The notes beneath the pieces were generated by a model, which was not told the DNA's origin, did no database searches, and saw only the letters and a list, made by a program, of their open reading frames with translations. A program made the translations under genes and the position numbers. Below are positions 33,061-41,900 of a stretch of DNA of 64,000 nucleotides, piece after piece (the stretch's first letter is position 1; each line of letters opens with the position of its first letter). Source of the stretch: an uncultured Christensenella sp. (GTDB lineage: Bacteria; Bacillota; Clostridia; Christensenellales; Borkfalkiaceae); the NCBI GenBank assembly GCA_910585685.1, contig CAJUEO010000001.1:148520-212519 (forward strand), in the 5' to 3' direction.

Positions 33061-33074
33061 TTAAGGAAGAGTGT

Positions 33075-34004
33075 ATGTTACAACGAAAAGACCTGTTGGG
33101 TTTAAAGGATTGCTCCTCCGCCGAGATATACGAAATTCTCGACGAAGCTGCTGAAATGAAAAAAATTATTTTGTCGGGCAACAAGCGGTCTGATATACTT
33201 TCGGGCAAGTCGCTTGTCACGCTGTTCTATGAAAACAGCACGCGAACGCGCTCCTCGTTCGAGCTTGCGGCAAAATATCTCGGCGCAAGCGAAGTCAATA
33301 TTTCGGTTGCAACAAGTTCGGTGCAAAAGGGCGAAACGCTGATCGACACGGGTGAAACGCTCGACGCAATGCACGTCGACTATATCGTAATACGCCACCC
33401 TATGGCAGGTGCGCCCAAGCTATTGGCGGAACACGTCAAAGCAAGCGTGTTGAACGGAGGTGACGGAATGCACGCCCACCCCACGCAGGCGTTGCTCGAT
33501 ATGTTTACAATGCGCGAAAAACTCGGCAAAATAGAGGGGCTTAAAGTTGCGATTTTAGGGGACATAAAACATTCGAGAGTTGCAATGAGCAACCTTTTCG
33601 GGCTTACAAAGCTCGGCGCAAGCGTGCATATGTACGCCCCTGCAACAATGATACCCAAGGAAATAGAGCGGCTTGGCGCGCACATAGCTTGCTCGCGCGA
33701 ACAAGCTGTCGAGGGCGCGGACGTGGTAATGGGTTTGAGAATACAGCTCGAGCGCCAGCACGGCGGACTTTTTCCGTCGCTTTCGGAGTACGCTAAATAT
33801 TACGGCGTCAACGACGGGGTGTTGAAGTACGCCAAAAAGAACGCCATAGTTCTGCACCCCGGCCCCGTAAACAGAGGCGTCGAGCTGACTCCGCAGGTAA
33901 TAGACGGCGATTCGAGCTTTATTTTGGAACAGGTTACAAACGGCGTTGCCGTGAGAATGGCTATATTGAAACTTCTCAAAGAGTACAGGGAGAAGAACTT
34001 ATGA
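33075..34004 (+). CDS. pyrB: aspartate carbamoyltransferase, catalytic chain
   Basis: 309 residues from the ATG at 33075, preceded by AAGGAAGAG (the ORF opens at 33030 inside the leader terminator, so that start is rejected). It joins carbamoyl phosphate and aspartate in pyrimidine synthesis. The carbamoyl-phosphate site S-T-R-T-R-S-S-F is present, with H-P-M-A and H-P-T-Q-A-L-L-D for the second and third signature blocks, and H-P-G-P-V-N-R-G for the C-terminal loop. The aspartate domain follows. No PyrI regulatory chain is seen. It overlaps pyrC by 4 bases. Confidence 0.95.
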   Translation: MLQRKDLLGLKDCSSAEIYEILDEAAEMKKIILSGNKRSDILSGKSLVTLFYENSTRTRSSFELAAKYLGASEVNISVATSSVQKGETLIDTGETLDAMHVDYIVIRHPMAGAPKLLAEHVKASVLNGGDGMHAHPTQALLDMFTMREKLGKIEGLKVAILGDIKHSRVAMSNLFGLTKLGASVHMYAPATMIPKEIERLGAHIACSREQAVEGADVVMGLRIQLERQHGGLFPSLSEYAKYYGVNDGVLKYAKKNAIVLHPGPVNRGVELTPQVIDGDSSFILEQVTNGVAVRMAILKLLKEYREKNL

Positions 34005-35275
34005 AATTGCTTATAAAAAACGGAACTTTGGTGCTAAAAGAGCGCGAAATCAAGGCGGATTTGCTGATTGAGGGCTCGAAAATTTTAAAAATAGCCACAA
34101 AAATAGCTTGTAGCGACAACTCTTGCAATGTTATCGACGCGTCGGGCAAACACGTTTTACCCGGCATAATCGACCTGCACGTTCACTTGCGCGAGCCTGG
34201 CTTCGAGGGCAAAGAGGATATTCAAAGCGGAAGTATGGCTGCCGTCAAAGGCGGCGTAACTCAGGTCTGCTGTATGCCCAACACCAACCCCGTGTGCGAC
34301 AACGCGGTAGTTGTAACTTATATAAACCACCGCGCAAACGAGGTCAATTTGTGCAAGGTAAGACCCATAGGCGCAATTACCAGGGGTGAACAGGGCGAAA
34401 CTTTGTCTGATATCGGCAAAATGAAGTCCGCAGGCATAGTTGCTATAAGCGACGACGGAAAGTCGGTTGACAATTCGCAGATTATGCGCCTTGCAATGGA
34501 ATATGCGAACGACTTCGGCTTAAAGTGCCTATGTCATTGCGAGGATAAAGACCTCGTTGACGGCGGAGTTGTAAACGAAGGGTATAATTCCACGCTGACG
34601 GGACTGAAAGGCAGCCCTCGCGCCGCCGAGGACATAATGATAGCGAGGGATATTTCCCTTTCCGAAAGCTTGAATATTCCCATACACATCTGTCACGTTT
34701 CTACTTACAGCGGAGTGGAAATTATCCGCAGCGCCAAAGCTCGCGGCGTGCAGGTCACGGCGGAAACTTGTCCGCACTACTTCATACTCACCGACGATAT
34801 AATTACGGGCTACGACACCGACACCAAGGTAAATCCTCCCGTCAGGGAAGAGCGCGACAGGCTGGCAGTTATAGAGGGACTCAAAGACGGTACGCTCGAC
34901 TGTATAGTGACCGACCACGCCCCCCATTCCTTAAAGGACAAGCAGGTCGAATACAACAGCGCGGCGTTCGGCATAAGCGGAATAGAAACGAGCTTTGCGC
35001 TCAGCTATACCTACCTTGTAAAGACGGGGGAATTGTCGCTTTGCGAGCTTATGCAGAGAATGAGCTATAACCCGTCAAGGACGCTCAATCTCGGCGGCGG
35101 AGAACTTGCCGAGGGAAAAGAGGCGGATATAATAATAGCGGATTTAAGCAAAAAGTATGTAATAGACAGCAAAAATTTCCTTTCGAAGGGTAAAAATACG
35201 CCTTTTGAGGGCTTTGAAGTCTATGGAGACGTGGAATACACCATAGTCGACGGAGAAATTAAATATAAAAAATAA
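34001..35275 (+). CDS. pyrC: dihydroorotase
   Basis: 424 residues, class I (PyrC as in Bacillus) amidohydrolase. It cyclises carbamoyl aspartate to dihydroorotate. The metal site D-L-H-V-H-L-R-E-P-G is near residue 58, an AVKGGVT segment follows, and V-T-D-H-A-P-H-S carries the catalytic Asp. The ATG overlaps the pyrB stop (ATGA), giving tight coupling. Confidence 0.95.
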   Translation: MKLLIKNGTLVLKEREIKADLLIEGSKILKIATKIACSDNSCNVIDASGKHVLPGIIDLHVHLREPGFEGKEDIQSGSMAAVKGGVTQVCCMPNTNPVCDNAVVVTYINHRANEVNLCKVRPIGAITRGEQGETLSDIGKMKSAGIVAISDDGKSVDNSQIMRLAMEYANDFGLKCLCHCEDKDLVDGGVVNEGYNSTLTGLKGSPRAAEDIMIARDISLSESLNIPIHICHVSTYSGVEIIRSAKARGVQVTAETCPHYFILTDDIITGYDTDTKVNPPVREERDRLAVIEGLKDGTLDCIVTDHAPHSLKDKQVEYNSAAFGISGIETSFALSYTYLVKTGELSLCELMQRMSYNPSRTLNLGGGELAEGKEADIIIADLSKKYVIDSKNFLSKGKNTPFEGFEVYGDVEYTIVDGEIKYKK

Positions 35276-35287
35276 GCGAGGTAAATT

Positions 35288-36202
35288 ATGATAGATAAGT
35301 TGATTGAAAAGATTATTGAAATGCAGAACCCGACTTGCGTAGGGCTTGACACAAGCTTCGACTATCTTCCGGACGAGCTCAAAAACGGCGTAAGCGATTT
35401 CGAGGGCGCAGCGGAGGCAATTTGCGAGTTCAATATGAACATAATCGATAAAATTTACGATATTGTTCCGTCTGTAAAAGTTCAGATAGCGTACTATGAA
35501 ATGTACGGCTACGCAGGTTTGCAGGCTTTCGAACACACCGTAAACTATGCTCGCGGCAGGGGTATGACAGTAATTGCCGACTGCAAGCGCAACGATATAG
35601 GCTCGACCGCAGGCTGCTATTCCAAAGCATATCTCGGAGAAACGGACGTAAACGGCAAAAAACTGCGCGCGTTCAAAGCCGATATGCTGACTGTAAACGG
35701 CTACCTCGGCACCGACGGCATAAAGCCATTTATCGACGATATAAAGGCGCACGACAAGAGCATTTTCGTGCTTGTCAAAACGTCCAACCCCTCGAGCGGA
35801 GAGTTGCAGAATTTAAAGCTCGAAAACGGCAAGTTCATATATGAACAAATGGGAGAGCTCGTCGAAAAATGGGGAGAGGAAACGGTCGGCAAGTACGGCT
35901 ATTCAGACGTCGGCGCGGTAGTCGGCGCAACTCATCCCGAGGAAGCGGCAAGGCTGAGGGAACAGCTTAAACACACTTTCTTTCTTATCCCCGGTTACGG
36001 AGCACAGGGCGGCAGCGCCGAAATGCTTAAAGTCTGCTTTGACAAAAACGGGCTGGGCGGCGTTGTAAATTCGTCGAGGGGCATACTCTGCGCATATAAA
36101 AACGAGCGTTACGATGGGCTTAACTATGCGGACGCGGCAAGAGCGGCGTGCGTGGATATGCAAAAAGACCTGCTTAGCGCAATAGGGAAAATGGGAAGAT
36201 GA
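35288..36202 (+). CDS. pyrF: orotidine-5'-phosphate decarboxylase (type 2)
   Basis: 304 residues. It decarboxylates OMP to UMP. The catalytic D-x-K-x-x-D site is C-D-W-like D-C-K-R-N-D-I-G, near residue 97. At ~300 residues with the A-F-K-A-D-M-L-T-V-N-G-Y-L-G block this is the longer type 2 (PyrF of actinobacteria and many Clostridia) rather than the ~240-residue type 1. It overlaps pyrK by 4 bases. Confidence 0.94.
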   Translation: MIDKLIEKIIEMQNPTCVGLDTSFDYLPDELKNGVSDFEGAAEAICEFNMNIIDKIYDIVPSVKVQIAYYEMYGYAGLQAFEHTVNYARGRGMTVIADCKRNDIGSTAGCYSKAYLGETDVNGKKLRAFKADMLTVNGYLGTDGIKPFIDDIKAHDKSIFVLVKTSNPSSGELQNLKLENGKFIYEQMGELVEKWGEETVGKYGYSDVGAVVGATHPEEAARLREQLKHTFFLIPGYGAQGGSAEMLKVCFDKNGLGGVVNSSRGILCAYKNERYDGLNYADAARAACVDMQKDLLSAIGKMGR

Positions 36203-36960
36203 TTAAAGACGTATCTGCTATTGTAAAGTCAAATTGTAAAATTGCCGAAAATATATATAAAATAACGCTCATTTTGCCCGAAAACAGCCCCAAATTGCAC
36301 GGAGGACAGTTTGTAAACCTGTCTACGGGTGACAACGCGCTGCTCCTGCGCCGTCCGCTCGGCGTATGCACGGTCGAGGGCAACGAACTTTCGCTTTGCT
36401 ATCAGGTAAAAGGCAGAGGTACGACAAGGCTAACCGAGGCAAAGGCGGACGACGAACTCAAGGTCTTGCTTCCGCTCGGCAACGGTTTTCAACTTTCGGA
36501 TTATAAAAACGTGGCTGTAATCGGCGGCGGAGTGGGCGTGTTTCCGCTCATAGCAACTATACGCGACTATCCGCAAATCAATTTTTATTCCTACATAGGT
36601 TTCAGAAACAAAGCCGCCGTCTGTCTTTTGGACGAGCTTGAAAAAAGCAAAAGTCTGACCGTGACGACCGACGACGGAAGCTACGGTCAAAAGGGAAATG
36701 CCGTTTCGGTGTTTCTTGCCGACTACAAGGAGGGTAAATTTGACGCCATAGTTTCCTGCGGCCCCCCAATAATGCTGAAAATTTTAAAGCAGGAGTTATC
36801 GTCGCGCAACATAAAGACTCCCTGCTTCGTTTCCTTGGAAGAGCGTATGGGCTGCGGCATAGGCGCGTGCCTGGTGTGCGTATGCAAAAAATCGGACGGC
36901 GGCAACACGCGAGTGTGTAAGGACGGACCGGTGTTCAACATAGACGAGGTGGAGCTATAA
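36199..36960 (+). CDS. pyrK: dihydroorotate dehydrogenase B, electron-transfer subunit
   Basis: 253 residues. It passes electrons from dihydroorotate dehydrogenase to NAD+. The FAD-binding motif R-R-P-L-G-V is near residue 49 and an NAD-binding G-G-G-V-G-V-F-P-L near residue 110. The [2Fe-2S] cysteines are in G-C-G-I-G-A-C-L-V-C-V-C and R-V-C-K-D-G-P-V-F. The start overlaps pyrF by 4 bases, and its stop overlaps the pyrD ATG by one base. Confidence 0.95.
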   Translation: MIKDVSAIVKSNCKIAENIYKITLILPENSPKLHGGQFVNLSTGDNALLLRRPLGVCTVEGNELSLCYQVKGRGTTRLTEAKADDELKVLLPLGNGFQLSDYKNVAVIGGGVGVFPLIATIRDYPQINFYSYIGFRNKAAVCLLDELEKSKSLTVTTDDGSYGQKGNAVSVFLADYKEGKFDAIVSCGPPIMLKILKQELSSRNIKTPCFVSLEERMGCGIGACLVCVCKKSDGGNTRVCKDGPVFNIDEVEL

Positions 36961-37871
36961 TGGCAAATTTACAGGTTGAAATCTGCGGAGTAAAATTTAA
37001 AAACCCCGTAATCGGCGCAAGCGGCATCGTCGGCTTCGGCAGAGAATACGACGAGCTGTACGATTTGTCGAGGATAGGCGGCATAAGCACAAAGGGTATG
37101 ACATTGGAGCCTCGGCTCGGCAATCCCGTGCCCCGTATAGCCGAAGGCACGAGCGTAATTTTAAACGCCGTAGGCTTGCAGAACCCCGGCGTGAAACACT
37201 TTATCGAGTACGATTTGCCGTTTTTGCGCGAAAAGGGCGTGGTTGTAATTGCCAACGTTGCAGGCAAAACCCTCGAAGATTACGGCGCAATATGTAAAAT
37301 TCTCGACGGCAAAGTCGATATGATAGAGTTAAATATCTCCTGTCCCAACGTAAAGGCAGGCGGAATGGCGTTCGGCATAAAACCCGACAGCATAGAGGCG
37401 GTTACCCGAGTATCCAAAAGCAATCTCAAAAAAACTCCGCTTATCGTCAAGCTTTCCCCCAACGTCGAAAGTATCCCGATAAACGCTATGTCTGCCGAGC
37501 GCGGCGGCGCGGACTGCCTGTCGCTTGTAAACACATTTACGGGTATGGCAATCGACATTGAAAAGCTCAGACCGATAATTGCAAACAACACGGGCGGAGT
37601 TTCCGGCCCGGGTATCAAGCCCATTGCAGTTAGAATGGTGTACGAGGCTGTGCACGCAGTAAATATTCCCGTCATAGGTATGGGTGGCATTTCCACCGCA
37701 GAGGACGCCATAGAGTTTATGATGGTGGGGGCAAAGGCGGTGCAGGTCGGCACGGCAAACTTTGCCAACCCTTACGCCATGCCCGAAATTGCGGACGGCA
37801 TGCAAAAATGGCTGGACGCGCACGGTATATCGGACGTAAACCAAATAATCGATACCGTAAAATTAAATTAA
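36960..37871 (+). CDS. pyrD: dihydroorotate dehydrogenase B, catalytic subunit (class 1B)
   Basis: 303 residues, an FMN-dependent TIM barrel. The class 1 loop N-I-S-C-P-N-V-K-A-G-G carries the catalytic Cys, N-T-G-G-V-S-G-P-G-I-K-P-I the FMN contacts, and V-I-G-M-G-G-I the phosphate loop. The class 1B assignment follows from the adjacent pyrK partner. The ATG shares one base with the pyrK stop. Confidence 0.95.
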   Translation: MANLQVEICGVKFKNPVIGASGIVGFGREYDELYDLSRIGGISTKGMTLEPRLGNPVPRIAEGTSVILNAVGLQNPGVKHFIEYDLPFLREKGVVVIANVAGKTLEDYGAICKILDGKVDMIELNISCPNVKAGGMAFGIKPDSIEAVTRVSKSNLKKTPLIVKLSPNVESIPINAMSAERGGADCLSLVNTFTGMAIDIEKLRPIIANNTGGVSGPGIKPIAVRMVYEAVHAVNIPVIGMGGISTAEDAIEFMMVGAKAVQVGTANFANPYAMPEIADGMQKWLDAHGISDVNQIIDTVKLN

Positions 37872-37902
37872 TTAAGACATTATATATAAGGAAAGTGAAA
37901 AA

Positions 37903-38559
37903 ATGACTTACAAACAGCAATTTATTAAATTTATGGTGGAAAACGGCGTGCTTAAATTTGGTGAATTTACCTTAAAAAGCGGCAGAAAAGCTCCATATTT
38001 CATCAATACGGGCAACTATAAATCGGGCGCTCAGCTTGCGAAACTCGGTGAATATTACGCAAAATGTATAGTGGACAACAAAATAGAGGGCAAGACGCTT
38101 GTCGGCCCTGCTTATAAGGGAATTCCTCTTGCCGTAACCACGGCGGTCGCGCTCAACAATAACCATAATTTGGATTTGTATTATTGCTTTGACAGAAAGG
38201 AAGCAAAGGATCACGGAGAGGGCGGACTTTTTGTCGGAAAGCAGCTTTCGGACGGAGAAAAAGTTATAATTATAGAGGACGTAATGACTTCGGGAAAGGC
38301 GCTTCGCGAGCTGTTGCCCAAGCTCAAAGCCACGGCAAACGTCGAAGTTGTCGGTATGGTAATTTCGGTTGACAGAATGGAACGAGGGCTCGAAAGTTCT
38401 CTTTCGGCAGTGCAGGAAGTTTACAGGGAATTTGGGGTAAAAGTCTACTCGATAGTAACTATGACCGATATAATACAAGCCATAGAAGATGGCGTTATAG
38501 AAGGGAGGGAATACCTCGAAAAAATGCGCGAATACAGGTCGAAATACGGCGTTGAGTAA
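37903..38559 (+). CDS. pyrE: orotate phosphoribosyltransferase
   Basis: 218 residues. It transfers ribose-5-phosphate from PRPP to orotate. The PRPP-binding motif is V-I-I-I-E-D-V-M-T-S-G-K-A, near residue 122, and the flexible K-E-A-K-D-H-G-E-G-G loop is present. This is the longer ~215-residue type with the extra C-terminal helix. A gap of 31 bases from pyrD holds an AAGGAAAG box. It is the last gene of the operon. Confidence 0.95.
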   Translation: MTYKQQFIKFMVENGVLKFGEFTLKSGRKAPYFINTGNYKSGAQLAKLGEYYAKCIVDNKIEGKTLVGPAYKGIPLAVTTAVALNNNHNLDLYYCFDRKEAKDHGEGGLFVGKQLSDGEKVIIIEDVMTSGKALRELLPKLKATANVEVVGMVISVDRMERGLESSLSAVQEVYREFGVKVYSIVTMTDIIQAIEDGVIEGREYLEKMREYRSKYGVE

Positions 38560-38577
38560 AACGTATAATTATTCATT

Positions 38578-38622
38578 AAAACCGTGTCGGACAGGGACAA
38601 GACCGACGCGGTTTTCTTATTT
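38578..38622 (+). terminator. terminator of the pyr operon
   Basis: AAAACCGTGTCGG (38578-38590) pairs with CCGACGCGGTTTT (38603-38615) with one G-T pair, then TCTTATTTTT. Confidence 0.82.
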
Positions 38623-38968
38623 TTGTGTTAGTTGCAAACATTTACGCCGAGCACAGCTAACACTTAATGAAATTGTGAATAATAATACACGCTATAACAA
38701 ATATTTATGAATAAATATATATTAATATAGTACTAAAACATTTGACAGTAACTTATAATTATGGTTTTTTTATAAAAACATTTCCCAAATACTGCATAAT
38801 TTTTGCATAAATTTGGCAAAAATGTATAATTTATGAATATTTTCCCCTAAAAGCAAACAGTTGTATATTGATAAATTGTTATGCAATGCCGAAAAGGCTT
38901 AAACCGTCAAGTTTTTTTCGGATATAAGGGGATTTTGAAAAAATAAAAAAACAAATCAGGAGACTATT
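38616..38968 (+). promoter_or_regulatory. long A+T-rich upstream region and structured leader of the 1423-residue lipoprotein gene
   Basis: About 350 bases without a gene. The best promoter is TTGCAT (38803-38808), 16 bases and TATAAT (38825-38830). An earlier TTGACA (38742-38747) lacks a good -10. The ~135-base leader contains CCGAAAA (38889-38895) pairing with TTTTCGG (38915-38921) with an inner CTT/AAG stem and a T-run in the 3' arm, which could act as a leaky terminator or mRNA stabiliser. A clear CAGGAGA box precedes the ATG. Confidence 0.55.
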
Positions 38969-41900
38969 ATGAAAAAGAAAACAATGCTAATCTTCGCGTT
39001 GTCCGCACTGTCCACTATGGCTATTGCCGGCACGGGTGCAGGCTGTGGCGATTCCGGTGAAGTAAATCCGCCCGAACCGCAGCCTTCCGATCTTCCCAAC
39101 TACAAATGGGAACACAACGATGCTATGCACTGGCAGGTAAACGAGAAAGACGCAAACGACAAACGGGCATACGGCGGACACGTCGACCTTTTGAACAACG
39201 AAACGGGCGCAAGCGGTAAAGACGGTAAATGCGACTCCTGCGGACGTACGGGACAGGAGGTTGTAAATTTCGTCACGAACGGCGGTACTGCCGTTGACCC
39301 CGTAACCTTGGATTACGGCTCGAAACTCGATAAACCCGAAGATCCTTCGCTCGACGGGCATTTCTTTGACGGCTGGTATAAGGACGAAGAGTTAAAAGTC
39401 GAGTTCGATTTCGATAACGAAACAATTACGGATACAACAATTCTCTACGCGAAGTGGAGAGAAAACGACAACGAGGGGCAGTCCGTCAAATACGCGGCGG
39501 TTCTTGAAAAGGGCAAAACAAAGTCGCTGTCCTTCGGCGATGCGGATAAACTGTTCTTTACATACACGGCGGAAGCCGACGGCAGATATATGCTTCGTAC
39601 GGGTCTTGGCAACAGCGCAAGGTGCAAGTTTACCACCGACCTTGACGAGGACGGCGTGTATTACGGCAACGGCTGTGCCGAAAGAACTAAATATTTTGAT
39701 CTCGATGCGGGTGATAAAGTTGTCGTCACTCTTGTGTGCGAAGAAGAGCTTCCCGACGACGCTACGGTCGGCGTAGTCATCAACGACCCCGACGGTCTTG
39801 AAACTTTACCTATCGACAGTTGGTTTACGGGTGAATATATCTCAGGTTCGCTTATCTTCAAAATCAACAGGGAAGAGGGCACGTTCTTGTGGGGCTCGGG
39901 CGATATACCTTTGACGCTTCATTCCTATATCGGCGGCGCGACTGATACGGCTGTGTTTAAAGGTAAGTTTGCCGGGCAGGACGTTGAATTTACAATGCAC
40001 CCCAATGATGACGGTAAGCTTGTAATAACCTGCGACAACAAAAGCGTAGTGCCTGCCGACACGGCTCCTTTTGAATACGCTCCTCCTCAGGATCCTATTC
40101 CCCTTGAAAAATTCAGCGGTACATACGAGGGAAAGCATCCCAACGGTATAACCAAGGTGTGCATCTATCCCAACGGTAACGGCTATATAATTCAAAGCGG
40201 CATCAAGTATAATTTCATTTACGGGTTGCAGGGTTCGGGTTTTGACCAGACTCACAATTTGCTTAACTTCGGCAACTATAACATAACGTTGAATTTGGAG
40301 GACGGCAATCCCGTAAGTATCAACATTTCTTATACAAACAATACCGCAGTGTTCAATCGCGTTGGGGACAGCGGAGATGAAATTCCCACTAAGCTTCCCC
40401 TTTTGGATAACACTCAGTATGTCGGCGAAACATACCTGATAAGGTGTCAGTACGGCAATCAATATTGGGGTACGGCAAGCCGCGCCGTGAGCGTAATCGG
40501 CTATGTTGCGGCGCAAAATAAATATACTATCGAAGCGGACAGTCGCGTAGGCTCGACTACGGTCACAAACACTTATGTGCTTGTAATAACGGGAGAGGAC
40601 GACGCCAAAGTTATAGCTATGTACGACGAAGCGGGGGAAAATCTTCTCGATACCCTCTCCGCATACAAGACCGATAACGTAATGCCGACAACCGAGCAGA
40701 CCGTTACTTTGGAAAGATCACAGTTTAAAAACGGATTTTTCCACTATACGTTTACCGCAACGACTGCCGGTTGGTATAAATTTACCTGCAGCGACGAAAC
40801 GCTTTCGGCATACAGCGGAATTAATGCAAGCAGTCCTTTCGATACCGAATACGCTACAGAAATTGAACTTGCGGAAAACGGCAATGCGGTTTATCTCACT
40901 CCCGGTACTTTAATCGGCTTAAAGATTTCCGCATACAAGGACGCAAGCGGCAATTATTTGCCCGCTATCCAATTGAAAATTGCTCCTTCTCAGGCTCCTT
41001 CGGGCTATGAAGAGGATAACCCCTATGTAACGGACGAAGAGGGAGAAGTATCTTTCAAAAACGTATTGAAAGATGAAGGTCGTTACGTTCATTTCGACCT
41101 CCCTGCCGGTAAATACTTCGTCAACTTATATAAGTACAACGAGGGCACGGGCAATTCGTACAATCTCTACTTCTATGTAAACGATAAGGCATGGGGCTGG
41201 GACAGCACTACATTTAAATGGGTGGACGGCGTTAATCTTTCCCAAAATCACAATGTACCCGTAACCGTAACGGGAAATGAAGGAATAACAATAAAATTTG
41301 TAAGTAAAACTATTGTTGCTTCCGAGTTCCGTATGAAAGTGTTCGGAGATTACAGCGAGTTTACCGATATAGAATTCGATACCGCTGGAAGCGGTTCGCT
41401 TTCGGCAAGCGGCATTTACGGATACAGCGGCAATTTGAATGAAATAAGCACATATTCCGGTAACGTTAAATTTACAAGCGAAACCGAGTTCACTCTCTCT
41501 TGCGAAGGTGTAACTTATAAAAAAATGGAGTTGGAGCTTACGCCTGCTCAGCTTAAAAAAGGCTTTAAACTTGTTCTTGCGGAAGGTAAGACGGTTGAAT
41601 ATACGCTTCAATATGCGGCAGGCGCTCAGCAAAATCCCAATAAAATTACTAATATGGGAACGCACAACATATTAGTTGATTTGGTTACGCATAAAGAGTG
41701 CTATGCTACAGTAACTTTGCCTGCCAACAACTACAATTACGGCTATCTTGTTTCCGTCAATTTCGAGGGTTGCTATCTCGTTAAGGGCGATAGTACCGAG
41801 AAATTGAAAAGCGTTAAAGTCAACGCAGGGGAAACGGTTACGCTTAAATTGGTTACGGATAAAGAAATATTCCAGTACACGGTACCCGTCGTTGTTACAT

